Assembly: GCA_035491895.1 (NCBI GenBank)
Contig: DATJJY010000116.1
Location: 1-17,631 of the forward strand
Direction of reading: 5' to 3'
Origin: DASTHG01 sp035491895
Lineage (GTDB): Bacteria > Gemmatimonadota > Gemmatimonadetes > Gemmatimonadales > GWC2-71-9
DNA: 17,631 nucleotides
Part shown: one piece after another, positions 7,785-14,572 of the stretch
How positions within the stretch are numbered: the stretch's first letter is position 1
How the letters are laid out: each line of letters opens with the position of its first letter
Translations under genes and position numbers: made by a program
The notes under the pieces: generated by a model
Database searches by the model: none
What the model was told of the DNA's origin: nothing
The model's input: the letters and a program-made list of their open reading frames with translations, nothing else

Positions 7785-8840
7785 ATGCGCTTCGGGTTCT
7801 GGCTCCCGGTGTTCGGCGGCTGGCTGCGCAACGTCCCGTCGGAAGAGATGGAGGCGAGCTGGGAGTACGTCTGCCGACTCGCCAAGCGCAGCGAAGCGAT
7901 CGGGTTCGATCTGACACTCATTGCCGAGCTCAACCTCAACGACATCAAAGGCCCCGACGCCCCCGCGCTCGACGCCTGGACGACGACCGCCGCGCTCGCC
8001 GCGGTCACCGAGCGGCTCGAGCTGATGGTGGCCGTACGGCCGACGTTTCATCCACCGGCGCTGGCGGCAAAGCAGGCGGCCAACATCGACCACATCAGCG
8101 GCGGACGGCTCAGTCTCAACGTCGTGTCGAGCTGGTGGGCGGAAGAGGCGAAGCAATACGGCGTCGAGTTCGACCGGCACGATGCGCGCTACGCGCGCAC
8201 CGCCGAGTGGCTGGCGGTCGTGAGCGGGATGTGGGCGGAGCCGCGCTTCAGCTACGCCGGCCGGTATTACCGCATCGAGAACGCGATCCTCGAACCGAAA
8301 CCGCAGGCGCGTCCCCGGCCCACGCTCTACGCCGGCGGGGAATCGGACGCGGCGAAACAGCTGATCGCCGGGGCGTGCGACGCGTACCTGATGCACGGCG
8401 ATCCCCCCGAGCGTATCGCCGCGAAGGTGACCGACATGAAGCAGCGGCGCGAGCGGGCCGGCGGCGCCCCGCTGCGCTTCGGCGTGGCCGGCTACGTCGT
8501 GTGCCGCGAATCGGAAGACGCCACCCGGCGCGAGATTGCGCGGATCACCGATGTGAAGCAGAGCGCCGGGGGATACGCGAATTACCAGGAATGGCTGGCC
8601 AACACGCAGCTCGAGCAGCGCGTCAGTCTCGAGGACTACTCCGTGTCGAACCGCGGCCTCAAGGCGGGTCTCGTCGGCACGCCGGAGCAGATCGCCGAGC
8701 AGATCGACCGCTTTTCGGAGGCGGGCGTGGATCTGTTGTTGCTGCAGTTCAGCCCGCAGCTCGAAGAGATGGAGCGGTTCGCCGAGACGGTGATGCCGCT
8801 CGTCACGACGGGGAATCCGCCGGTCGCCCACTCCTCTTGA
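7785..8840 (+). CDS. FMNH2-dependent luciferase-like monooxygenase, SsuD/SfnG-like
   Basis: The 351-residue TIM-barrel protein belongs to the bacterial luciferase-like (LLM) family. It begins FGFWLPVFGGWLRNV and carries the family blocks ALAAKQAANIDHISGGRL, NVVSSWWAEEAKQYG, DRHDARYARTAEWL, GRYYRIENAILEPKP, YAGGESDAAKQL and LVGTPEQIAEQIDRF. The GGESD, DAYLMHGDPPE and RFGVAGYVV segments follow alkanesulfonate (SsuD) and dimethylsulfone (SfnG) monooxygenases, which cleave C-S bonds with FMNH2 and oxygen. With the SsuE-like reductase upstream it should form a two-component system. A sulfonate, sulfone or other C-heteroatom substrate is possible, but no ABC transporter for sulfonates is seen here. 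It starts at ATG 7785, 3 bases after the ATP-grasp stop. Confidence 0.92.
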   Translation: MRFGFWLPVFGGWLRNVPSEEMEASWEYVCRLAKRSEAIGFDLTLIAELNLNDIKGPDAPALDAWTTTAALAAVTERLELMVAVRPTFHPPALAAKQAANIDHISGGRLSLNVVSSWWAEEAKQYGVEFDRHDARYARTAEWLAVVSGMWAEPRFSYAGRYYRIENAILEPKPQARPRPTLYAGGESDAAKQLIAGACDAYLMHGDPPERIAAKVTDMKQRRERAGGAPLRFGVAGYVVCRESEDATRREIARITDVKQSAGGYANYQEWLANTQLEQRVSLEDYSVSNRGLKAGLVGTPEQIAEQIDRFSEAGVDLLLLQFSPQLEEMERFAETVMPLVTTGNPPVAHSS

Positions 8841-8865
8841 CTTCCGACAGGAGCGGGCCGACCTT

Positions 8866-8882
8866 CTGTAGGATTCCTACAG
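8866..8882 (+). promoter_or_regulatory. Palindromic operator, probably for PadR
   Basis: CTGTAGGATTCCTACAG is a perfect 17-base palindrome (8-base arms around one central base), ending 10 bases before the PadR start codon. A TTGACT at 8837-8842 lies upstream as a possible -35 element, but spacing to any -10 is poor. Position and symmetry fit autoregulation by PadR; binding is inferred. Confidence 0.65.
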
Positions 8883-8892
8883 AGAGAGCCCC

Positions 8893-9225
8893 GTGGCTAC
8901 ACCCTCGACCGACGTCCTGCGCGGTACGCTTGATCTCCTGATCCTGAAGACCCTGGCGCTCGAGCCGATGCACGGCTGGGGCATCAGCCAGCGCATCGAG
9001 CAGTTCTCGCGCGGCGTGCTCGAGGTCAACCAGGGCTCGCTCTACCCGGCGCTGCAGCGTCTCGAGCTGAAAGGCGCCATCGACGCCGAGTGGCGCACGT
9101 CGGAGCACAATCGTCGTGCCCGCTACTACCGCCTGACGGCGGCGGGCCGGCGTGCCCTGGGTGCCGAGACGGAGAGCTGGCGGCGCTATGTCTCGGCGGT
9201 GTCGTGGATCCTGGAGGGTGCATGA
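8893..9225 (+). CDS. PadR-family transcriptional repressor
   Basis: The 110-residue winged-helix protein has the standard PadR signature: LRGTLDLLILKTLALEPMHG, GISQRIEQFSRG, VNQGSLYPALQRLE and RRARYYRLTAAGRRAL. It has only a short C-terminal helix, the length usual for PadR regulators next to ADOP permeases in Acidobacteriota and Gemmatimonadota. PadR proteins are dimeric cytoplasmic repressors, often released by small ligands. GTG 8893 is chosen after the purine-rich AGAGAGAG, and the conserved TDVLRGTLD begins shortly afterwards. The stop overlaps the start of the permease gene (ATGA, 9222-9225), so the two are cotranscribed and translationally coupled. The palindrome just upstream suggests autorepression of the pair. 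Confidence 0.95.
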   Translation: MATPSTDVLRGTLDLLILKTLALEPMHGWGISQRIEQFSRGVLEVNQGSLYPALQRLELKGAIDAEWRTSEHNRRARYYRLTAAGRRALGAETESWRRYVSAVSWILEGA

Positions 9226-11870
9226 GCACGTTCTTCCGGGGACTCCGCACCCGTTTGCGCGCCCTCGTACGGCGGCAGGCCGCGGCACAAGAGTTGGATG
9301 AGGAAATCCGCCTGCACCTGGAGCTCGAGGCGGAGCAGAATCGCCGGCGGGGAATGCCGCCCGACGAGGCGCGGCGGCAGGCGGCGATCGCGTTTGGCGG
9401 CGTCGATCTGGCCAAGGAGTCGCACCGCGACGCGTTGGGAATCCGCTGGATCGAGGATTCGATTGCCGACGCGCGCTTCGCTCTGCGGACGCTGACGCGT
9501 AACCCGGTGTTGAGCGGTGCGGCCATCCTAACCCTGGCGCTCGGTATCGGAGCCAACACGGCGATCTTCTCCGTCGTCAACGCGGTGATCCTCCGCCCGC
9601 TGCCGTTCCCCCACGCCGATCGGCTCGTGATGCTCTCGGAAGACAACCCGGAGAAGGGGTGGCACCGCGAGACGGCGGCCCCGGCGAATTACGTCGATTG
9701 GAAGGAGCGCGTCCACGCGTTTGCCGACGTCGCCGCCTACGAGCCGGGAGGCGGGGCGACGCTGACGGGCGTCGGCGAGCCGCAACGGATTCGGCTGCGT
9801 GGCGTGACGGGGAATTACTTCACGGTGCTCGGCGTGCGACCGGCGCTGGGCCGCGTGCTTGCCCCGGAGGAAACCTGGAAGTCGGCCACCCCGGTCGCCG
9901 TCATCAGCGATCGGATGTGGCGGGACGGCTTCGGCGCAGACCCCGCGGCAGTCGGTCGCAGCGTCTCGATCAACGGCGCGCTCACCGAAATCGTCGGCGT
10001 CATGCCGGCCGGCTTCACCTACGCGGCCGACACCGTGGACGTGTGGCGCGCCGTAGGGTGGGAGTCCTCGAGCCGCTCGCAGGTCTTCTTTCGTAGAGCG
10101 CATTGGTTGCGCGTCGTGGCCCGTCTCAAACCCGGCGTCACCCCCGAAGCGGCCGATGCCGAGTTCCAGACGGTGGTGCGGCAACTGCAGGCCGAATATC
10201 CCGTCACGAACCGTGTGATGGGCGCGGATCTCGTGCCGCTGCACGAGTTCCTGGTCGGCGACGTGCGCACGCCGTTGCTGCTGCTCCAGGTGGCGGTCGG
10301 CCTCCTACTGCTCATCGCCTGCGCCAACGTCGGCAACATCCTGCTCGTGCAGGCGGTTGGCCGAGAGCGGGAAGCGTCGCTGCGACTCACGCTCGGCGCG
10401 AACCGCGCTCGGCTCGTGCGCCAGGCACTGACGGAGAGCCTCGTGCTTTCCGCGCTGGGCGGTGTGGCCGGATTCACCCTGGGCTGGTGGGGCACGCGGC
10501 TCTTCGCGGCGTTGCAGCCGAACGGGATGCTGCCCGTGGCGAGCGTGCCGATGGACCTGCGCGTGCTCGCGGCCATGGTGGTGCTCACGACTGCGACGGG
10601 GCTGTTGTTCGGCATTGCCCCGGCGCTCTGGAGCGCTCGCCGCACACCAGCGGAGGTGCTGCGGGAAGGCGATCGCGGCGCAAGCGGGCGCGCGCGCCGG
10701 TGGGGCGACGCACTCGTGGTTGGCGAGCTGGCGCTCGCCCTGGTGCTGACGGTCGGGGCGGGACTCCTGCTGCAAAGCGTCCGTAGGCTGGAGCAAGTGA
10801 ATCCCGGGGTGGACGCTCGGGGAGTACTGGCGGTGGGGATTGGGCTTCCCGCCGGCTACGACAGCGCGTCGCAGCAGATTGCGTTCTTCGACGCGCTGCG
10901 GGACAACGTGCGCGCCCTCCCGGGCGTCACCGACGCCGCGGTGGCGCTGGTGCCGCCGTTTGGTGGGGTAGGGTACACCAGCGATTTTCACATCGCGGGG
11001 CGTCCGGCAAACGACTACGGGACGGAAATCGGTCGCGACTACGTGTCCCCGGAGTATTTCGCCGCGCTGCGCGTTCCGTTGCTGGCGGGGCGCCGCTTCA
11101 CCGCCGCGGACCGGATGGGAGCGGTGCCGGTCGTCGTGATCAACCAGGCCCTGGCCCGCAAATACTTCCACGGTGAGGATCCCGTCGGCCAACGCATCAC
11201 ATTCGACAAGATCCCCGACTCGACGTCGGTCTGGCGCACGATCATCGGCGTCGTGGGCGACGTCCGGCAACAGGGTCTGGCCAGCGAATCGCTGATCGAG
11301 GCCTACGAGGCATTCGCGCAAAACGGCAACAGCTACATGACGCTCATGGCTCGCACAGGTGGCGACGTGCCGGCGCTGGCGAGCTCGGTCCGGCGCGTGG
11401 TGGCGCGTCTCGACCCGACGCTGGCGCTGGCTCAGGTGCAGCCGCTCGAGCGTATGGAGCAGCGCTCCATTGCCAGCCAGCGTTTTATCATGCTGTTGCT
11501 CGTAGTGTTCGCGGGGACCGGGTTTTTGCTTGCCGTAGTCGGCGTCTATGCTGTGATGGCCCAGCTGGGGCGGCGCCGCACGCGGGAGATGGGGATTCGG
11601 CTCGCCCTGGGGGCCAGGATGGGAGAAGTGCAATGGCTGGTGGTGCGGCACGGTCTGCGGCTCGTGATCGTGGGGCTCGCGATCGGCCTCGCCGGGGCGC
11701 TCGCGGCGACGCGGGCGATCCGCGCACTGTTGTTCGAGATCACGCCGGGCGATCCGGTCACGTTCCTATCCGGGTGCGTCCTGCTCGCCTTCACGGCCCT
11801 CGTCGCGTCGTGGCTCCCCGCGGCGCGCGCCAGCCGCGCTGACCCGGCAGGGGCGCTGAGAGCAGAATAA
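9222..11870 (+). CDS. ADOP-type duplicated permease (MacB/FtsX family)
   Basis: The 882-residue inner-membrane protein starts with the ADOP helical region (ELDEEIRLHLELEAEQNRRRG, about residues 24-45; RRQAAIAFGG). Two MacB-type halves follow. The first has a membrane helix at about 98-118 (GIGANTAIFSVVNAV), a periplasmic domain, and three helices near 352-376, 402-425 and 449-470. The second has a helix near 495-517, a second periplasmic domain, and helices near 755-782, 812-834 and 846-870, ending PAARASRADPAGALRAE. The RTREMGIRLALGA block is typical of FtsX domains. No ATPase domain is present, as usual for these orphan permeases, whose substrate is unknown. MacB relatives act as mechanotransmission exporters. 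It is coupled to padR by a 4-base overlap. Confidence 0.95.
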   Translation: MSTFFRGLRTRLRALVRRQAAAQELDEEIRLHLELEAEQNRRRGMPPDEARRQAAIAFGGVDLAKESHRDALGIRWIEDSIADARFALRTLTRNPVLSGAAILTLALGIGANTAIFSVVNAVILRPLPFPHADRLVMLSEDNPEKGWHRETAAPANYVDWKERVHAFADVAAYEPGGGATLTGVGEPQRIRLRGVTGNYFTVLGVRPALGRVLAPEETWKSATPVAVISDRMWRDGFGADPAAVGRSVSINGALTEIVGVMPAGFTYAADTVDVWRAVGWESSSRSQVFFRRAHWLRVVARLKPGVTPEAADAEFQTVVRQLQAEYPVTNRVMGADLVPLHEFLVGDVRTPLLLLQVAVGLLLLIACANVGNILLVQAVGREREASLRLTLGANRARLVRQALTESLVLSALGGVAGFTLGWWGTRLFAALQPNGMLPVASVPMDLRVLAAMVVLTTATGLLFGIAPALWSARRTPAEVLREGDRGASGRARRWGDALVVGELALALVLTVGAGLLLQSVRRLEQVNPGVDARGVLAVGIGLPAGYDSASQQIAFFDALRDNVRALPGVTDAAVALVPPFGGVGYTSDFHIAGRPANDYGTEIGRDYVSPEYFAALRVPLLAGRRFTAADRMGAVPVVVINQALARKYFHGEDPVGQRITFDKIPDSTSVWRTIIGVVGDVRQQGLASESLIEAYEAFAQNGNSYMTLMARTGGDVPALASSVRRVVARLDPTLALAQVQPLERMEQRSIASQRFIMLLLVVFAGTGFLLAVVGVYAVMAQLGRRRTREMGIRLALGARMGEVQWLVVRHGLRLVIVGLAIGLAGALAATRAIRALLFEITPGDPVTFLSGCVLLAFTALVASWLPAARASRADPAGALRAE

Positions 11871-11892
11871 ACAATAAGAAACAGCAACAAAC

Positions 11893-11921
11893 TTGACTAA
11901 ATACTAGCTCGCGGCGATCAT
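11893..11921 (+). promoter_or_regulatory. Possible sigma70-like promoter before the membrane-protein gene
   Basis: TTGACT (11893-11898) and GATCAT (11916-11921; four of six consensus bases) are separated by 17 bases, in a locally AT-rich stretch (about 11865-11907) unlike the coding neighbours. It would give the 11949 gene a start independent of the permease. Transcription start has to be assumed near 11928, inside the hairpin that follows, so the pairing of promoter and hairpin is uncertain. Confidence 0.4.
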
Positions 11922-11945
11922 GGGTCGTCTCCTACGGAGCGACCC
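11922..11945 (+). promoter_or_regulatory. Inverted repeat masking the ribosome binding site
   Basis: GGGTCG (11922-11927) pairs with CGACCC (11940-11945), and CTCC (11929-11932) pairs with GGAG (11936-11939), leaving one bulged T and a 3-nt loop. GGAG is the only good ribosome site for ATG 11949, so the folded RNA would hide it. It could be a translational switch, or the DNA palindrome may be a protein site. No T-run follows, so it is not a terminator. Confidence 0.5.
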
Positions 11946-11948
11946 GCA

Positions 11949-12764
11949 ATGACCGGTGGTGCTGCGAGCTCGAGCCGCATCGGCAGTTACCAGGAGTTTC
12001 TTTCGGCGCTGCTCTCGAACCGCGAGTTGTTCTTCGAAGAAGTGGTGGACGGCACCGCACTCGGCAAGAAGTTCCGCTACAGCACGCTGACGATCTTCGG
12101 GCTCGCCGGGTTCTTCGGACTCGTGGCGGGTGCCTACTCGGGGACGTTCCAGGCGATCTCGGCGGCGATCAAGCTCCCGGCGCTGCTCTTCGCCACGTTC
12201 TTGATCTGTTTTCCCGCCTTCTACGTCGTGCAGGTGCTGGTGGGCTCGCGGTTACGGCTGGCGCAGATCGTCGTGCTGGTGTTCGGCGCGCTCGCGCTGA
12301 CGTCGATTCTCCTCGCCGCCTTCGTGCCGATCATCGCGTTCTTCCTGATCAGCGGCGCCAATTACTACTTCCAGCATCTCCTGAACATCGCGATCGCCGG
12401 CGTCGCCGGTCTCTTCGGGATGTACGCCCTGCACGAGGGGCTGGCGGTGGTGTGCGACCGGCGCGGCGTCTATCCCAAGAAGGCGCTGACGATCATGCGC
12501 GCATGGGCGGTGCTCTTCGCGTTCGTGGGGGTGCAGCTCGCGTGGAATCTGCGGCCGTTCCTCGGCGACCGGAACCAGTCGTTCCAGGTATTCGGCAAGT
12601 ATCAGGGCAACTTCTACGCGGCGGTGATTTACGCCGTGAACCAGCTCTTCACCCAACCGTCCCATCCGCCGACCCCCGGGGTCGGGCATGACAGTCTACC
12701 GGCGACACACTGGCTCGTGCCACGCCCCGACTCGTTCGCGGATACGGCGCGGCGGCATCCGTGA
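11949..12764 (+). CDS. Polytopic inner-membrane protein, function unknown (Yip1-like appearance)
   Basis: The 271-residue protein has a short cytoplasmic N-terminus (SYQEFLSALLSNRELFFEEV), then five or six hydrophobic segments at roughly residues 44-64, 77-97, 104-134, 142-162 and 182-200. After them come LRPFLGDRNQSFQVFGKYQGNFYAAV and a Pro/His-rich hydrophilic tail. The motif LRPFLG..N..F..F...QGNFY is one I associate with uncharacterised Yip1-like membrane proteins of bacteria; this link is from memory and weak. The start ATG 11949 follows GGAG by 9 bases, but that site is inside a hairpin. The stop overlaps the GTG start of the HTH gene (GTGA, 12761-12764), so the two are probably made together. 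Confidence 0.8.
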   Translation: MTGGAASSSRIGSYQEFLSALLSNRELFFEEVVDGTALGKKFRYSTLTIFGLAGFFGLVAGAYSGTFQAISAAIKLPALLFATFLICFPAFYVVQVLVGSRLRLAQIVVLVFGALALTSILLAAFVPIIAFFLISGANYYFQHLLNIAIAGVAGLFGMYALHEGLAVVCDRRGVYPKKALTIMRAWAVLFAFVGVQLAWNLRPFLGDRNQSFQVFGKYQGNFYAAVIYAVNQLFTQPSHPPTPGVGHDSLPATHWLVPRPDSFADTARRHP

Positions 12765-12973
12765 GCGGCAACGAGCGGGGTCTCGCGCCGAACGAGATCC
12801 TCACGATCGACGAGGTCGCCGAGTATCTGCGCCTCACGCCGCAAACGATCTACAAGTGGGCGCAGGAGAAGCGGATCCCCGCGGTGAAGCTTGGGAAAGA
12901 GTGGCGCTTCCGTCGCTCCGTCATCGACAAATGGTTCGATGATCAGCTACAGTGGCCCCCAGGAAGAGAGTGA
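12761..12973 (+). CDS. Excisionase-family helix-turn-helix DNA-binding protein
   Basis: The 70-residue protein is almost entirely one MerR-like winged HTH: ILTIDEVAEYLRLTPQTIYKWAQEKR, then IPAVKLGKEWRFRRSVIDKWF. This is the HTH_17/excisionase fold used by phage Xis proteins and by many small chromosomal regulators. No integrase or other mobile gene is nearby, so a regulatory role is more likely than excision. It starts at GTG 12761, overlapping the stop of the membrane-protein gene, without a strong ribosome site of its own, which implies translational coupling. Its target is not evident. The lipoprotein peptidase gene begins 13 bases after its stop. Confidence 0.88.
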   Translation: MSGNERGLAPNEILTIDEVAEYLRLTPQTIYKWAQEKRIPAVKLGKEWRFRRSVIDKWFDDQLQWPPGRE

Positions 12974-12986
12974 GAGGATTCCTTCG

Positions 12987-14120
12987 ATGTCGACCAGGTT
13001 CTCTGTCCTCGCGTCTCTCGTCGTAGCAGCATGCGCTCACCCGAATTCCGAGCCCCTCGAAAAGCCTGTGTTTCAGGCTACCAAACCATGGGCTGATTCC
13101 AGCGCCACAGGTCCTCGGGCGGAGATTCATCGAACCTGGCTTCTGTACTTGGGCTCGAAGGGCGGACTATACGGGTGGGGAGCATGGCAGCCCTCGCAAT
13201 ACTGGCTCGCTTCAGAACAGCAGCGTTGGCATGTCTATGACCTCGCCATGGCCTACTTGCCCGATAGCGCTGCTCCAGACGCTATCAGCATCGATTCGGT
13301 AGCACCGGACGAGTACCGAGTCGTCACCCGCTTTCTGGAGGACAGCGCGACGAGTCCGATGCAGGCGCCGGTCGTACGGATGACCGTGTTCGCCGTGCGC
13401 GACAACGGTCATTGGGTCTTCGCGAACGCCCTTCCACGGCTGACCCGATCGTGGCGTCGCGAGGCCGTACGTGGCCTCACCTACGTCATGGAGCCGGGAT
13501 ATCCCTTTGACCGAACGCGTGCAGAGCGGGCGGCCGCGTTTGTGGACTCCCTCGCGACGGCGTTCGGGGTGCCTCGTCTCACGTCGTTTACCTACTATTT
13601 GACCACGAGCAGTGATGAGATCTATCGCATCATGGGGCTGGAGACCGACCACAAGTGGGGGCCGGTGGGCGGCGTGTCGCAGCCGACGAATCACCAGCTC
13701 TTCTCCGGGAACCCAGCCGTGGGAGAAGACTATCGTCATGAGCTCGCGCACATGGTTCTGCTTCCCTTGATGGGAAACACACTCTATTTCGTGTCCGAAG
13801 GTGTCCCCACTTGGGTCGGCGGAACGAGCGGCATGGATTTCAAGGCGGCAGCACGCCAGTTCGCCGGTTTTCTCCGCGAACATCCAGGTGTGACCCTCGA
13901 TTCCATCCTGGATGGGGGGCTTCCACCTAAACAGCTCTATCCAGCGGCGGCAGTTTTTGTGGATATGGCGAATGATGTGGGTGGTGTCGCGGCCGTAAAA
14001 GCACTTTACGGCAGCGGGGACGACTTTCATAAGTCCATGGAGCGCTTGTTCAAGAAGCCCTGGGCGCAGATCGTTGCTGATTGGCGCACGAAGGCGTTGT
14101 CGTTTGCGGGTTCTCCTTGA
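12987..14120 (+). CDS. Lipoprotein zinc metallopeptidase (gluzincin, peptidase MA-like)
   Basis: The 377-residue protein begins with a lipoprotein signal (SVLASLVVAAC, Cys16, lipobox VAAC). The C-terminal half holds the zinc motif HELAHM and, about 20 residues later, VSEGVPTWVGG, which supplies the third (glutamate) ligand, as in gluzincins of the peptidase MA clan. The middle (residues about 40-190) shows no domain I recognise. It should be a cell-envelope protease anchored to a membrane. ATG 12987 follows GAGAGGA by 8 bases. Base composition is lower than the neighbours: by my count about 58% GC in 13141-13260 and 50% in 13921-13980, against 70% in 14401-14460, with more A/T-ending codons, which hints at a different origin. 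It may be cotranscribed with the HTH gene 13 bases upstream. Confidence 0.82.
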   Translation: MSTRFSVLASLVVAACAHPNSEPLEKPVFQATKPWADSSATGPRAEIHRTWLLYLGSKGGLYGWGAWQPSQYWLASEQQRWHVYDLAMAYLPDSAAPDAISIDSVAPDEYRVVTRFLEDSATSPMQAPVVRMTVFAVRDNGHWVFANALPRLTRSWRREAVRGLTYVMEPGYPFDRTRAERAAAFVDSLATAFGVPRLTSFTYYLTTSSDEIYRIMGLETDHKWGPVGGVSQPTNHQLFSGNPAVGEDYRHELAHMVLLPLMGNTLYFVSEGVPTWVGGTSGMDFKAAARQFAGFLREHPGVTLDSILDGGLPPKQLYPAAAVFVDMANDVGGVAAVKALYGSGDDFHKSMERLFKKPWAQIVADWRTKALSFAGSP

Positions 14121-14124
14121 GGTC

Positions 14125-14171
14125 TTGACGCGGCAGCGCTGCTCCCCTACGTTATGCTGAAATTTCAGCAT
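14125..14171 (+). promoter_or_regulatory. blaI promoter with BlaI-type operator
   Basis: TTGACG (14125-14130) and TACGTT (14148-14153) lie 17 bases apart. Directly after them is the perfect palindrome ATGCTGAAATTTCAGCAT (14154-14171), whose core TGCTGAAATTTCAGCA recurs exactly at 16597-16612. A repressor bound here would block the start region. This fits autoregulation by the BlaI encoded 15 bases downstream; BlaI binding itself is inferred. Confidence 0.8.
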
Positions 14172-14185
14172 TGAGGCGTAGCGCC

Positions 14186-14572
14186 ATGCCCGAAGCCAAA
14201 CAGACGCTGTCCCGCCGCGAGCGCGAGGTGATGGACGTCCTCTACCGCCGCGGGGAAGCGACCGTCGCGGAAGTGATGGACGATCTGAAGGACCCGCCGA
14301 CCTACTCGGCCGTGCGCTCGATCCTCCGCGTGCTCACCGAAAAAGGCCACATCGTCCACCGCGCCGACGGGCCGCGCTACGTCTACGCGCCGGCGGTGGG
14401 CGCCGAGCGGGCCAGCAAGGCGGCCCTCGACCACGTCGTCAACACCTTCTTCGACGGCTCGGCCGAACGGGCCCTCGCCGCGCTGCTGACGCGCTCCGAC
14501 CTGGACCTCAACGAAGCGCAGATCGTCCATCTCACCAAAGCCATTCGCAAGGCGGGGGAGGAGGGACGATGA
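14186..14572 (+). CDS. blaI: BlaI/MecI-family transcriptional repressor
   Basis: The 128-residue protein has the Penicillinase_R winged helix: LSRREREVMDVLYRRGEATVAEVMDDL, then TYSAVRSILRVLTEKGHIVHR and GPRYVYAP. The C-terminal dimerisation helices contain TFFDGSAERALAALL. BlaI proteins bind palindromic operators as dimers and are inactivated by cleavage when the partner M56 membrane protease is triggered. ATG 14186 has GAGG upstream at about the right distance; an in-frame TTG at 14171 falls at the edge of the operator and is unlikely. The stop overlaps the protease start (ATGA, 14569-14572), the classic coupled pair. No beta-lactamase or penicillin-binding protein is near, so the name describes the family and not antibiotic sensing. 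Confidence 0.95.
   Translation: MPEAKQTLSRREREVMDVLYRRGEATVAEVMDDLKDPPTYSAVRSILRVLTEKGHIVHRADGPRYVYAPAVGAERASKAALDHVVNTFFDGSAERALAALLTRSDLDLNEAQIVHLTKAIRKAGEEGR

Noticed and set aside
6657..8831. Minus-strand open frame of 724 codons opposite the flavin operon
   Set aside because: It is antisense to three clearly recognisable enzymes and has typical shadow composition.
7466..8941. Plus-strand frame of 491 codons overlapping the ATP-grasp and monooxygenase genes
   Set aside because: It is an Arg/Ala/Gly-rich shadow in another frame; the genes in the real frames have conserved motifs.
12761..12973. Excisionase-like protein as a sign of a mobile element
   Set aside because: No integrase, attachment repeat or phage gene is nearby; this HTH fold is common in ordinary regulators.
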